From assembly GCA_029465975.1 (NCBI GenBank), contig CM055755.1, positions 10,099,304 to 10,163,303 on the forward strand: 64,000 nucleotides of DNA. Direction: 5' to 3'. The notes below the pieces were generated by a model. That model did not search any database and was not told where the DNA came from. It saw only the letters and a program-made list of their open reading frames with translations. Source of the stretch: Dallia pectoralis (lineage: Eukaryota; Chordata; Actinopteri; Esociformes; Umbridae). Made by a program: the position numbers and the translations under genes. This document shows, in pieces, positions 11,902 through 24,400 of the stretch. How positions within the stretch are numbered: position 1 is the first letter of the stretch; every line of letters begins with the position of its first letter.

Positions 11902-11948
11902 TTCACACCTGAGCCACAACTTGTACGAGGTGTGAACTGTGATCAAAG
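11902..11948 (+). promoter_or_regulatory. Inverted T-box site pair with adjacent TCF/LEF site
   Basis: TTCACACCT (11902-11910) and its exact inverse AGGTGTGAA (11928-11936) are separated by 17 bp. GATCAAAG (11941-11948) follows 4 bp later and fits the TCF/LEF consensus. T-box and Wnt sites together are typical of presomitic mesoderm enhancers, and hes6 in fish acts there. The sites are seen; enhancer activity is inferred. Confidence 0.4.
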
Positions 11949-12344
11949 TCAACTGATATGGGTGGTACTTCACAGAATGGCGACAAAACCAGGCCGAGTG
12001 TAAAGATGCTTAGAGTCCATGGGCTATGGTTGCTTAGTTCCTCATCGCATCTGTCAAAGGAAATTGTAATAGTAAAAGCTTCTTTACATTATTTCCTTCT
12101 TTGCCAAGTCATAAAGTGAAGTCAAAGGCCGATATGTGCATTAAGCAGCGTGGGTGAACAATATAGAAACCCTGGGCCGTAACCCTACTTTTATATTAAA
12201 ATGACGCGCCGTCAACATTAATCTAAGTTGACAGATGACATGTCGACTACATTACACAATTCAAGTTCCCGTCCATGACAAAGAAACAATTCCACAGGAT
12301 CCTATACCGCATCAGCTGCCCTTTGGTGACAGTGTTTAATTCCC

Positions 12345-12357
12345 GGGTCAAAGGTCA
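12345..12357 (+). promoter_or_regulatory. DR1 nuclear receptor element
   Basis: GGGTCAAAGGTCA is a direct repeat of the RGGTCA half-site with one spacer base, the consensus for RXR/PPAR, HNF4 or COUP-TF. It lies 2.2 kb downstream of hes6 and 3.1 kb beyond the 3' end of the per2 coding region. Confidence 0.4.
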
Positions 12358-13516
12358 GTGGTGGTGCCAGTTCGCATGAGAATTTCCAACGGTGGATAAC
12401 AGCATATGGTGATGAAAGCATCCCCATGGGACTTTGCCAACCTTGAATGCGTCTCTGCTCAACAGTCGTTGACCCTGAAAGAACAGTTGATCCACTGATC
12501 TCTAAACAGAAAGCCTATGCCTTTATCTGCGCTCTGACAAATTCTGATTATACTTTCCCCGTCTTTTTCATGCTTTTACGCATGACTTACCCATGTGCCA
12601 GTTGCTGGAGGAGAGCCCAGAACAACCCGAGTAAAATACAGGCGCCAATGTCGGCATAAACAATTATTCATTACTTGCTTGTTTGAAGTCACACTATCAT
12701 TGGAGATTAAATAAGAAACGCTCGATGCCATGTCTGATGTAGAGAACGATAGAGACCTCTATTATCCGAAAAAAAAACGTTTTTTAACATTGACGGTTTT
12801 CACCGTTTTAATGTAGTCAACTGGTTGGGCCTAACAACCACTATTGGCTGACCCCACCTGTCACCTCTGGTGAAGTTTTGTCCATGAAATAATCAGGACG
12901 GACCAGCCCATTAAGATGAAATCGGAACAACTGACATTGAGATTCCCTTTACAAACAATACTACATCATAGCAGTCATATACCAAATGGCGAGATTACAT
13001 TATTAAAGTAGCCCTATGTGTGCGAGACCCACGAATACGTTGAAACATTTCTTCCTGCTTTTATTAGAACATTATCTGAATGTCTCACAACAACAAACAT
13101 TTCTCACCTACAGTAGAAAAAAAGGGCGCACAACTTTGTTAAAATATCATAGGATTTCAAATAGGAAATTACAACTTCACATCACCATGAACTTCAGTTT
13201 TAAAGTCCTGGCATTTATAAATAAAAACACTTCTCTGAACCAACTGTGAATATAATGGTAAAATGTCTAAATACGGTAATTTCAGCCTAACTATGTTGTC
13301 AACATAAATACTTAATACATGTAATGTGACAGAAGGTGGAATGCACAGTATAGCATTGCATGGTAAGACAAGCTATGAGAATAAATAACAGCTCAGCTCA
13401 TACAAGTTCCAGCCTACAAAGCTCTATACATTTCGGTAATACATCAATAATGCATAAAAATAGGTGCGTAATAAATTTCCTCATATTTGCCAAGTATGAG
13501 AATAAGAATAAACAAA

Positions 13517-13735
13517 TATCCGTCCATATGTCCGTCCATATGTCCGTCCATATGTCCGTCCATATGTCCGTCCATATGTCCGTCCATATGTCCGTCCATA
13601 TGTCCGTCCATATATCCGTCCATATATCCGTCCATATGTCCGTCCATATGTCCGTCCATATATCCGTCCATATGTCCGTCCATATATCCGTCCATATATC
13701 CGTCCATATATTCGTCCATATATCCGTCCATATAT
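13517..13735. repeat. 12-bp satellite, about 18 copies
   Basis: The unit is TCCGTCCATATG with ATAT variants. Because the unit is a multiple of three, all frames stay open on both strands and long false reading frames appear. It directly precedes a LINE 3' end. Confidence 0.95.
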
Positions 13736-13990
13736 TTGCAGTTCTGGCATCTTGTACGAATGCCACCTGGGCGCCTCCCTAGAGAGGTGTTCCAGGCACG
13801 TCCAGCTGGGAGGAGACCTCGGGGAAGACCCAGGACTAGGTGGAGAGATTATATCTCGACACTGACCTGGGAACGCCTTGGGATTCCCCAGGCAGAGCTG
13901 GCTACTGTTGCCCGGGAAAGGGAAGTTTGGGGTCCCCTGCTAGAGCTGCTACCCCCGCGACCCGACCCCGGATAAGCGGTTGAAGATGAG
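13736..13990 (+). mobile_element. 3' end of a non-LTR retrotransposon (LINE)
   Basis: One frame encodes RRPRGRPRTRWRDYISTLTW followed by ERLGIPQAELATVAREREVW and ends at a stop at 13975. This is the C-terminal end of the reverse transcriptase polyprotein of an abundant fish LINE family. The noncoding tail with GGATAAGCGG follows. The copy is strongly 5'-truncated, as normal for target-primed insertion. Confidence 0.75.
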
Positions 13991-15424
13991 ATATTTGCAG
14001 TTACATATCAGAGAGGTATAACATTTACTCTACAGGTTAGGGTATGGGAAATAATGGAACCTACACATCACTCCCCTAAGAATATATAAAAACTCAGTAC
14101 TTACTGGACTTTCTGAATTCCCTCAACCCTCTCAATCACTGTATGTTCGCACACATCCATTCTGGTGTTTCTTTACAGTTACTTGACGTGGTTCTCTCTC
14201 TCGAGGTATCTCTCTGGTAGGTCCCAATGACAATCAACTTCAAGCACTTGAGAAAGACGACACTAACAGTATCCATCTCAGAATAATGTCACAACCTGCA
14301 ACACAGACTACGGTCCACCTGTACTAACAACTACCTACATAGACACAATATGTGACAGCTATGGACCGGGAAGTGACAGTGACCATATTCACCATTTGTT
14401 AGCTAGGCACATTTTATAGAACAGATACACTAGGCTCATAGAAATCTATGTATATTTAAAAGTCATAAAGCATATCCCAGATATTCATTCCCAGTTTATG
14501 ATGCCTTTCTGGGTCTTTTCTGAAACACCCATACATATTCAAATTGAAATTGGTTGATTCTACTGTGCTTCCAAAATGTCTACCCAATATCACCACCAAA
14601 TAAAAATTGAAATTGATGAACTTTGTCTTTGGTATAAACCTTCTCTTTTCAACACAAACTGGAGAAATTGAAGAACCTCAGCATGAAGAAAAAATAGAAT
14701 TAATAAGTGAAAACTACAAATTGATAATACATATAAATAAAAGTATCCAGCCTGCTACTTCCCCACTGTACTGTAAGGATATATATTCAGTCCCGGTTGC
14801 CGTAAACCAAAAGGTTGCAAGAGCAGATCACAGTCATCAAGATACTACATAATAATGTCATTCTGCCCGTGAGCAAGTAAATAACACATAATTGCATCCA
14901 GGGCACCTAATGTGGCAGACCTCATCACCTACATTTTAATTTGGAGAGGTTGGGGTAAAAGCATTTCCCATACTTACAATTGATGACTAAAATAATGAAA
15001 ACACGTAATGCAATACAGAGAGCATCAGTCAGTTCCAGTCTCCATAACAATGATTTTGGCTCCACTGTGCTGCCTTGTTTTTAGAACACAAGGAATCGGT
15101 TTAAAAAGGCATCCATTCTTACAAACGAAACAAAACTGTCAACAGTCCACTGTCCAAGCAAAGTCCACATAATGTCGGATAAGTGCAACCTGAAGAAACT
15201 AAAGTACAACACTGTACAAGTCTGTTGACAAGACATTCACTGACAAATAGATGGCATAATTTAAGGCAAATTATCTAGGGGATTGCTTAGACATGAACTT
15301 AATTCTCACTGCTGTTGGTATCTGACGGGGGGGTTGGCAGACGGCTGCAAAAACACGACTGCCTGGCGCCGTAAAAAACAATGGCGTTGGGTAGAGTGTG
15401 GTAAGGATGGAGACAGAGACCTGG
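13991..15424 (-). other. per2: Probable per2 3' UTR and downstream flank
   Basis: No coding exon was recognised. The stretch follows the per2 stop codon on the - strand and is A/T-rich. A reverse-strand AATAAA occurs at about 13060-13065, but which signal per2 uses cannot be decided from sequence. Confidence 0.35.
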
Positions 15425-18400
15425 TCATGTAGGTTCTGTCTCTATCTTAGTAGTGGGCTGGTCTTGTGTGGGGCTATCACTCTCTTCTTCGTCAATGTTA
15501 GGAAGGTCCTCTTCTATAGCGGCAGAAGCTGCATCATCACAGTAGAAACACTTCTGATGAAATACAAACACACGTCTATGTTATAATACCCAAGTAAACC
15601 ACATTCAACCATGGTCACTTCTGTGTGTGTGTGTCCGAGTGTGAATGTGCGTTTCGGTGTGGGGCGAACCTACGTTTTCACTCTGGGGAGAATGCGAGTT
15701 TCAGTGTGAGGTGAATGTAAGTTTCAGTGTGAGGCGAATGTAAGTTTCAGTGTGAGGCGAATGTAAGTTTCAGTGTGAGGCGAATGTAAGTTTCAGTGTG
15801 AGGCGAATGTAAGTTTCAGTGTGAGGCGAATGTAAGTTTCAGTGTGAGGTGAATGTACGTTCGCAGTCTGGGGAGAATGTGATTTTTAGTGTGAGGTGAA
15901 TGTACGTTGTCAGCGTGCCAAATATGTGTGTGAATAAAGCATGAAGTACCTTGACGTTGATGGTCTTGGGCAGGATCCCTCTCTTCATCCAGGGGTGCAC
16001 CGTCACAAGCTCCCTCCGCTGGACCGAGGAGAAACGTGGCTGACACTTCTGCATACGTCTCAGCCTATCCTTGTCTTGTCTCAACACGTTCTGGATGTTA
16101 CTGTACACACCAGGACACAGAGATGGCTGTACATAACTAGATAGCGTACAATTTCTGCAGAAATTGTTATGATGTGTGCTTGCGGCCACCCGTAGTCGAC
16201 TGTGTACTGATATCAACTGCCAAACTGAGGTGACACTGCTACTGCTGCGCCATAGTATGCAATGTGTTAAACCTATCAGTCATTACCCATGAATACACAC
16301 TACTGCTGCAAGCACCATAGTATGCAATGTGTTAAACCTATCAGTCATTACTCATGAATACACACTGCTGCAACATGCACCATAGTATACAATGTGTTAA
16401 ACCTATCCGTCATTACTCATGAATACACACTACTGCTGCATGCACCATAGTATGCAATGGCTTAAACCTATCAGTCATTACTCATGAATACACACTGCTG
16501 CTACATGCATCATAGTATACAAATGTGTTAAACCTATCAGTCATTACTCATGAATACACACTGCTGCTACATGCACCATAGTATACAATGTGTTAAACCT
16601 ATCAGTCATTACTCATGAATACACACTACTGCTGCAAGCACCATAGTATACAATGTGTTAAACCTATCCGTCATTACTGATGAATACACATTGCTGCTGC
16701 ATGGACAATAGTATACAATGTGTTAAACCTATCAGTCATTACTCATGAATACACACTGCTGCTACATGCACCATAGTATGCAATGTGTTAAACCTATCAG
16801 TCATTACTCATGAATACACACTACTGCTACATGCACCATAGTATACAAATGTGTTAAACCTATCCGTCATTACTCATGAATACACACTGCTGCTACCTGC
16901 ACCATAGTATCCAATGTGTTAAACCTATCAGTCATTACTCATACATACACACTGCTGCAAGCACCATAGTATACAATGTGTTAAACCTATCAGTCATTAC
17001 ACATGAATACACACTGCTGCTGCAAGCACCATAGTATACAATGTGTTAAACCTATCAGTCATTACTCATTAGTACAGTAGTAGCTAACGCTAGCTAGCAT
17101 GCTAACGTGTAAACAGAGACCCAGAGAAATAACTTACCTATCCATTCATTGCTGCAGGCTGTCTGAATGTATGCATACACTTAAAGTAGTAGCTAACGCT
17201 AGCTAGCGCGCTAACGCTAGCTAACATGCTAACGTTAGCTAGCGCGCTAACGCTAGCTAACATGCTAACATGTAAACAGAGACCCAGAGAAAGAACTTAC
17301 CCATTCATTCATTCTTTCAGGCAGCAGGATTTGTCTGTAACCAGGCAACTATGCCTTTGTCAGGAGGAACACCTGTCCTCATCGATATCAGAGGACCAGC
17401 TGTTCTCATCGATATCAGCTGCCTCCTCCCCCCCCCCCCTTCCAGAATGTTCCTAGTAATTAATCAACAACCAGAAAATGCTGTCAAAATGAATAGGAAT
17501 CAGGCATGGTCGTATACTTTTAGCTCTACTAACCAGAGTTTTAATCACACAGTTTAAACAATTACACCATGAGAATCCTAAGACCCAGGCGGACATTTTG
17601 ATGTATAACATGTATCTGTAACCCCAGAAATGTAGGCGCTATCACAATTTACAAACGAACAAAAAAACACCAAAAATCGCTTTCAAATTAGAGTGGAGAA
17701 AATCACCGTTTCTATGGATGTCTATGGGGAGGCGCAAGTTGGAAACAAAAGGACATAACGAAATAAATATATATGTTACAGCTTATATTTGAACATTTTG
17801 AGTGACAGCACAAATAGATGAACGTTTTGATATGCCATTTGTGTGTAAAGGGTTGAAACTCAGGCAGCAGTAGCAGTTTACAAATGTTCTCTACATTTTC
17901 TGCTGAATGGGCTCTCACACTCTAGTTTTGAAGATTCCGTCAATGTATTTCAATGGGGATTAATTAGCGACATTATCGTTAATATTTCGTAAACTACATA
18001 ACGAAACCTTCTACAAAACAATGCCAACTAAATAGAGTTCGGGACGCACATTTTGACACCTTTTTTCCATCTAGTGCAAAAACTGTGGGAGGAGTAGGCG
18101 GGGACAAAATGATATAATAATAATAATAATAACTAGATAGCGTACAATTTCTGCTGAAATTGTGATGATGTGTGCTTGCGGCCACCCGTAGTCGACTGTG
18201 TACTGATATCAACTGCCAAACTGAGGTGACACTGCTGCTGCATGCACCATAGTATACAATGTGTTAAACCTATCAGTCATTACTCATGAATACACACTGA
18301 TGCTGCAAGGACCATAGTATACAATGTGTTAAACCTATCAGTCATTACTCATGAATACACACTGCTGCTATATGCACCATAGTATACAATGTGTTAAACC

Positions 18401-21400
18401 TATCAGTCATTACTCATAAATACACACTGCTGCTGCAAGCACCATAGTATACAATGTGTTAAACCACCATAGTATACAAATGTGTTAAACATATCAGTCA
18501 TTACTCATGAATACACACTGCTGCTACATGCACCATAGTATACAATGTGTTAAACCACCATAGTATGCAATGTGTTAAACCTATCAGTCATTACTCATGA
18601 ATACACACTACTGCTGCAAGCACCATAGTATGCAATGGGGGATGCCTAAAGGGAGGGAGAGCAAGCAGCAACAATTCACATGCTTTAGTATTGTATAAAC
18701 GTAGTTAGTATTAACCTGGCAGTCAAGCTCAACAGGAAGTTACCATACAGGCCCCCTGTCTCATATCACTTTCCTGCCAGCCCTGACGCAGTGACTTTTG
18801 ATTTGTTATAGAATAAACATGGACTCATCAGGTAGCCTTCTTTAAAGAAGGGAAACCCTCAACAGTTTACATGAAATTACCAGTAATAGTTCATTGGTGG
18901 GGGGCAAGGTTTGCTTCACACCGGCTTCAAATGTTTTTCCTGGGCCTTTGCATCCTATCCTATCACCGTGACCTCTGTGAAAAAGAGAAGACAGTACAAT
19001 GGACAGGAGTTTAGCACATGTTTAAATCTTCTCAGTTAATATGTACTTATTTTTATTGACTGGTTCATACCTCCCTGTCAAGTATACAATGTATAAAAAC
19101 CTATCAGTCATTTCTCATGAATACACACTGCTGCTACATGCACCATAGTATACAATGTGTTAAACCACCATAGTATACAATGTGTTAAACCTATCAGTCA
19201 TTACTCATGAATACACACAACTGCTGCAAGCACCATAGTATGCAATGTGTTAAACCTATCAGTCATTACTCATGAATACACACTACAGCTACATGCACCA
19301 TAGTATGCAATGGGTTAAACCTATCAGTCATTACTCATGAATACACACTGCTGCTACATGCACCATAGTATACAATGTGTTAAACCTATCAGTCATTAAT
19401 CATGAATACACACTGCTGCTACATGCACCATAGTATACAATGTGTTAAACATATCAGTCATTACTCATGAATACACACTACTGCTGCATGCACCATAGTA
19501 GCATATGAAACAGCATTATAAACTGCTAACGCTAGCTAGCGCGCTAACGCTAGGTAACATGCTAACGTGTAAACAGAGACCCAGAGAAAGAACTTACCAA
19601 TTCATTCATGCTGCAGCTGTAGCTAACGCTAGCTAGCGCGCTAACGCTAGCGCTAAGCTAACATGCTAACGTTAGCTAACATGCTAACGTTAGCTAACAT
19701 GCTAACGTTAGCTAACATGCTAACGCTAGCTAGCGCGCTAACGCTAGCTAACATGCTAACGTGTAAACAGAGACCCAGAGAAAGAACTTACCCATTCATT
19801 CTTTCATCGCTGCAGGATATGTCTGTGGCTGTTAATTGCAGTGTCTGTGGCTGTTGCCTGGCAGCCATGCCTTTGTCAGGAGGACCAGCTGTTCTCATCG
19901 ATATCAGAGCGCGCTGCCTCCTTCCCCCCGCCCCTTCCAGAATGTTCCTACTATTTAGCCAATCAACAACCAGAAAATGCTGCTTCACTGTCTATCATTT
20001 CAAAAGATTCAGACATGGTCGTATACTTTTAGCTCTACTAACCAGAGTTTTACTCACACAGTTTAAACAATTACATCATGAGAATCCTAAGAACCAGGCG
20101 GACATTTTGATGTATAACATGTATCTGTAACCCCAGAAATGTAGGCGCTATGACAATTTACAAACGAACAAAAAAACACCAAAAATCGCTTTCAAATTAG
20201 AGTGGAGGAAATCACCGTTTCTATGGATGTCTATGGGGAGGCGCAAGTTGGAAACAAAAGGACATAACGAAATAAATATATATGTTACAGCTTATATTTG
20301 AACATTTTGAGTGACAGCACAAATAGATGAACGTTTTGATATGCCATTTGTGTGTAAAGGGTTGAAACTCAGGCAGCAGTAGCAGTTTACAAATGTTCTC
20401 TACATTTTCTGCTGAATGGGCTCTCACACTCTAGTTTTGAAGATTCCGTCAATGTATTTCAATGGGGATTAATTAGCGACATTATCGTTAATATTTCGTA
20501 AACTACATAACGAAACCTTCTACAAAACAATGCCAACTAAATAGAGTTCGGGACGCACATTTTGACACCTTTTTGTCCATCTAGTGCAAAAACTGTGGGA
20601 GGAGTAGGGGGGACAAAATTGATATAATAATAATAATAATAATATGTGTCCTTGACCATAGTCAAGCACACATAACTAGATAGAAATTTCTGCTGAAATT
20701 GTGATGATGTGTGCTTGCGGCCACCCGTAGTCGACTGTTTACTGATGTCAACTGCCAAACTGAGGTGACACTGCTGCTACATGCACCATAGTATACAATG
20801 TGTTAAACCTATCAGTCATTACTCATGAATACACACTACTGCTGCAAGCACCATAGTATACAATGTGTTAAACCTATCCGTCATTACTGATGAATACACA
20901 TTGCTGCTGCATGGACAATAGTATACAATGTGTTAAACCTATCAGTCATTACTCATGAATACACACTGCTGCTACATGCACCATAGTATGCAATGTGTTA
21001 AACCTATCAGTCATTACTCATGAATACACACTACTGCTACATGCACCATAGTATACAAATGTGTTAAACCTATCAGTCATTACTCATGAATACACACTGC
21101 TGCTACATGCACCATAGTATCAATGTGTTAAACCTATCAGTCATTACTCATACATACACACTGCTGCAAGCACCATAGTATACAATGTGTTAAACCTATC
21201 AGTCATTACACATGAATACACACTGCTGCTGCATGGACAATAGTATACAATGTGTTAAACCTATCAGTCATTACTCATAAATACACACTGCTGCTGCAAG
21301 CACCATAGTATACAATCATGTACACACTGCTAAACCACCATAGTATACAAATGTGTTAAACCTATCAGTCATTACTCATGAATACACACTGCTGCTGCAA

Positions 21401-24400
21401 TGCACCACCATAGTATACAAATGTGTTAAACCTATCAGTCATTACTCATGAATACACACTGCTGCTACATGCACCATAGTATACAATGTGTTAAACCTAT
21501 CAGTCATTACTCATGAATACACACTACTGTGCATGCACCATAGTAGCATATGAAACAGCATTATAAACTGCTAACGCTAGCTAGGCTGTCTGAATGTATG
21601 CGCTAACGCTAACGCTAACGCTAAACATGCTAACGTGTAAACAGAGACCCAGAGAAAGAATTCATTGTTACCCATCCATTCATTGCTGCAGGCTGTCTGA
21701 ATGTATGCATAAACTTACAGTAGTAGCTAACGCTAGCTAGCGCTAACGCTAGCTAACATGCTAACGATAGCTAGCGCGCTAACGCTAGCTAACATGCTAA
21801 CGTGTAAACAGAGACCCAGAGAAAGAACTTACCCATTCATTCGTTAATACATTCTTTCTTTGCTGCAGGATATGTCTGTGGCTGTTGATTGCAGTGTCTG
21901 TGGCTGTTGCCTGCCAGCCATGCCTTTGTCAGGAGGACCAGCTGTTCTCATCGATATCAGAGCGCGCTGCCTCCTCCCCCCCCCCCTTCCAGAATGTTCC
22001 TACTATTTAGCCAATCAACAACCAGAAAATGCTGCTTCACTGTCTATCATTTCAAAAGATTCAGACATGGTCGTATACTTTTAGCTCTACTAACCAGAGT
22101 TTTACTCACACAGTTTAAACAATTACATCATGAGAATCCTAAGAACCAGGCGGACATTTTGATGTATAACATGTATCTGTAACCCCAGAAATGTAGGCGC
22201 TATCACAATTTACAAACGAACAAAAAAACACCAAAAATCGCTTTCAAATTAGAGTGGAGAAAATCACAGTTTCTATGGATGTCTATGGGGAGGCGCAAGT
22301 TGGAAACAAAAGGACATAACGAAATAAATATATATGTTACAGCTTATATTTGAACATTTTGAGTGACAGCACAAATAGATGAACGTTTTGATATGCCATT
22401 TGTGTGTAAAGGGTTGAAACTCAGGCAGCAGTAGCAGTTTACAAATGTTCTCTACATTTTCTGCTGAATGGGCTCTCACACTCTAGTTTTGAAGATTCCG
22501 TCAATGTATTTCAATGGGGATTAATTAGCGACATTATCGTTAATATTTCGTAAACTACATAACGAAACCTTCTACAAAACAATGCCAACTAAATAGAGTT
22601 CGGGACGCACATTTTGACACCTTTTTTGTCCATCTAGTGCAAAAACTGTGGGAGGAGTAGGGGTGGACAAAATTGATATAATAATAATAATAATAATAAT
22701 AACTAGATAGCGTACAATTTCTGCTGAAATTGTGATGATGTGTGCTTGCGGCCACCCGTAGTCGACTGTGTACTGATATCAACTGCCAAACTGAGGTGAC
22801 ACTGCTGCTGCATGCACCATAGTATACAATGTGTTAAACCTATCAGTCATTACTCATGAATACACACTGATGCTGCAAGGACCATAGTATACAATGTGTT
22901 AAACCTATCAGTCATTACTCATGAATACACACTGCTGCTATATGCACCATAGTATACAATGTGTTAAACCTATCAGTCATTACTCATAAATACACACTGC
23001 TGCTGCAAGCACCATAGTATACAATGTGTTAAACCACCATAGTATACAAATGTGTTAAACATATCAGTCATTACTCATGAATACACACTGCTGCTACATG
23101 CACCATAGTATACAATGTGTTAAACCACCATAGTATGCAATGTGTTAAACCTATCAGTCATTACTCATGAATACACACTACTGCTGCAAGCACCATAGTA
23201 TGCAATGGGGGATGCCTAAAGGGAGGGAGAGCAAGCAGCAACAATTCACATGCTTTAGTATTGTATAAACGTAGTTAGTATTAACCTGGCAGTCAAGCTC
23301 AACAGGAAGTTACCATACAGGCCCCCTGTCTCATATCACTTTCCTGCCAGCCCTGACGCAGTGACTTTTGATTTGTTATAGAATAAACATGGACTCATCA
23401 GGTAGCCTTCTTTAAAGAAGGGAAACCCTCAACAGTTTACATGAAATTACCAGTAATAGTTCATTGGTGGGGGGCAAGGTTTGCTTCACACCGGCTTCAA
23501 ATGTTTTTCCTGGGCCTTTGCATCCTATCCTATCACCGTGACCTCTGTGAAAAAGAGAAGACAGTACAATGGACAGGAGTTTAGCACATGTTTAAATCTT
23601 CTCAGTTAATATGTACTTATTTTTATTGACTGGTTCATACCTCCCTGTCAAGTATACAATGTATAAAAACCTATCAGTCATTTCTCATGAATACACACTG
23701 CTGCTACATGCACCATAGTATACAATGTGTTAAACCACCATAGTATACAATGTGTTAAACCTATCAGTCATTACTCATGAATACACACAACTGCTGCAAG
23801 CACCATAGTATGCAATGTGTTAAACCTATCAGTCATTACTCATGAATACACACTACAGCTACATGCACCATAGTATGCAATGGGTTAAACCTATCAGTCA
23901 TTACTCATGAATACACACTGCTGCTACATGCACCATAGTATACAATGTGTTAAACCTATCAGTCATTAATCATGAATACACACTGCTGCTACATGCACCA
24001 TAGTATACAATGTGTTAAACATATCAGTCATTACTCATGAATACACACTACTGCTGCATGCACCATAGTAGCATATGAAACAGCATTATAAACTGCTAAC
24101 GCTAGCTAGCGCGCTAACGCTAGGTAACATGCTAACGTGTAAACAGAGACCCAGAGAAAGAACTTACCAATTCATTCATGCTGCAGCTGTAGCTAACGCT
24201 AGCTAGCGCGCTAACGCTAGCTAACGCTAGCTAACATGCTAACGTTAGCTAACATGCTAACGTTAGCTAGCTCGCTAACGCTAGCTAACGCGCTAACGCT
24301 AGCTAGCGCGCTAACGCTAGCTAACATGCTAACACTAGCTAACATGCTAACGTGTAAACAGAGACCCAGAGAAAGAACTTACCCATTCATTCGTTCATTC

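Larger units (their letters stand above)
10600..13516. other. Convergent intergenic DNA between hes6 and per2
   Basis: No gene was recognised. The part at 11.88-12.36 kb is notable for several transcription factor consensus sites, listed separately. The rest is A/T-rich with no clear mobile element. Confidence 0.4.

Noticed and set aside
16240..24070. Regularly spaced repeats that might suggest a CRISPR array
   Set aside because: The units are directly adjacent without unique spacers, lie in an intron of a vertebrate gene and show satellite-type variation.
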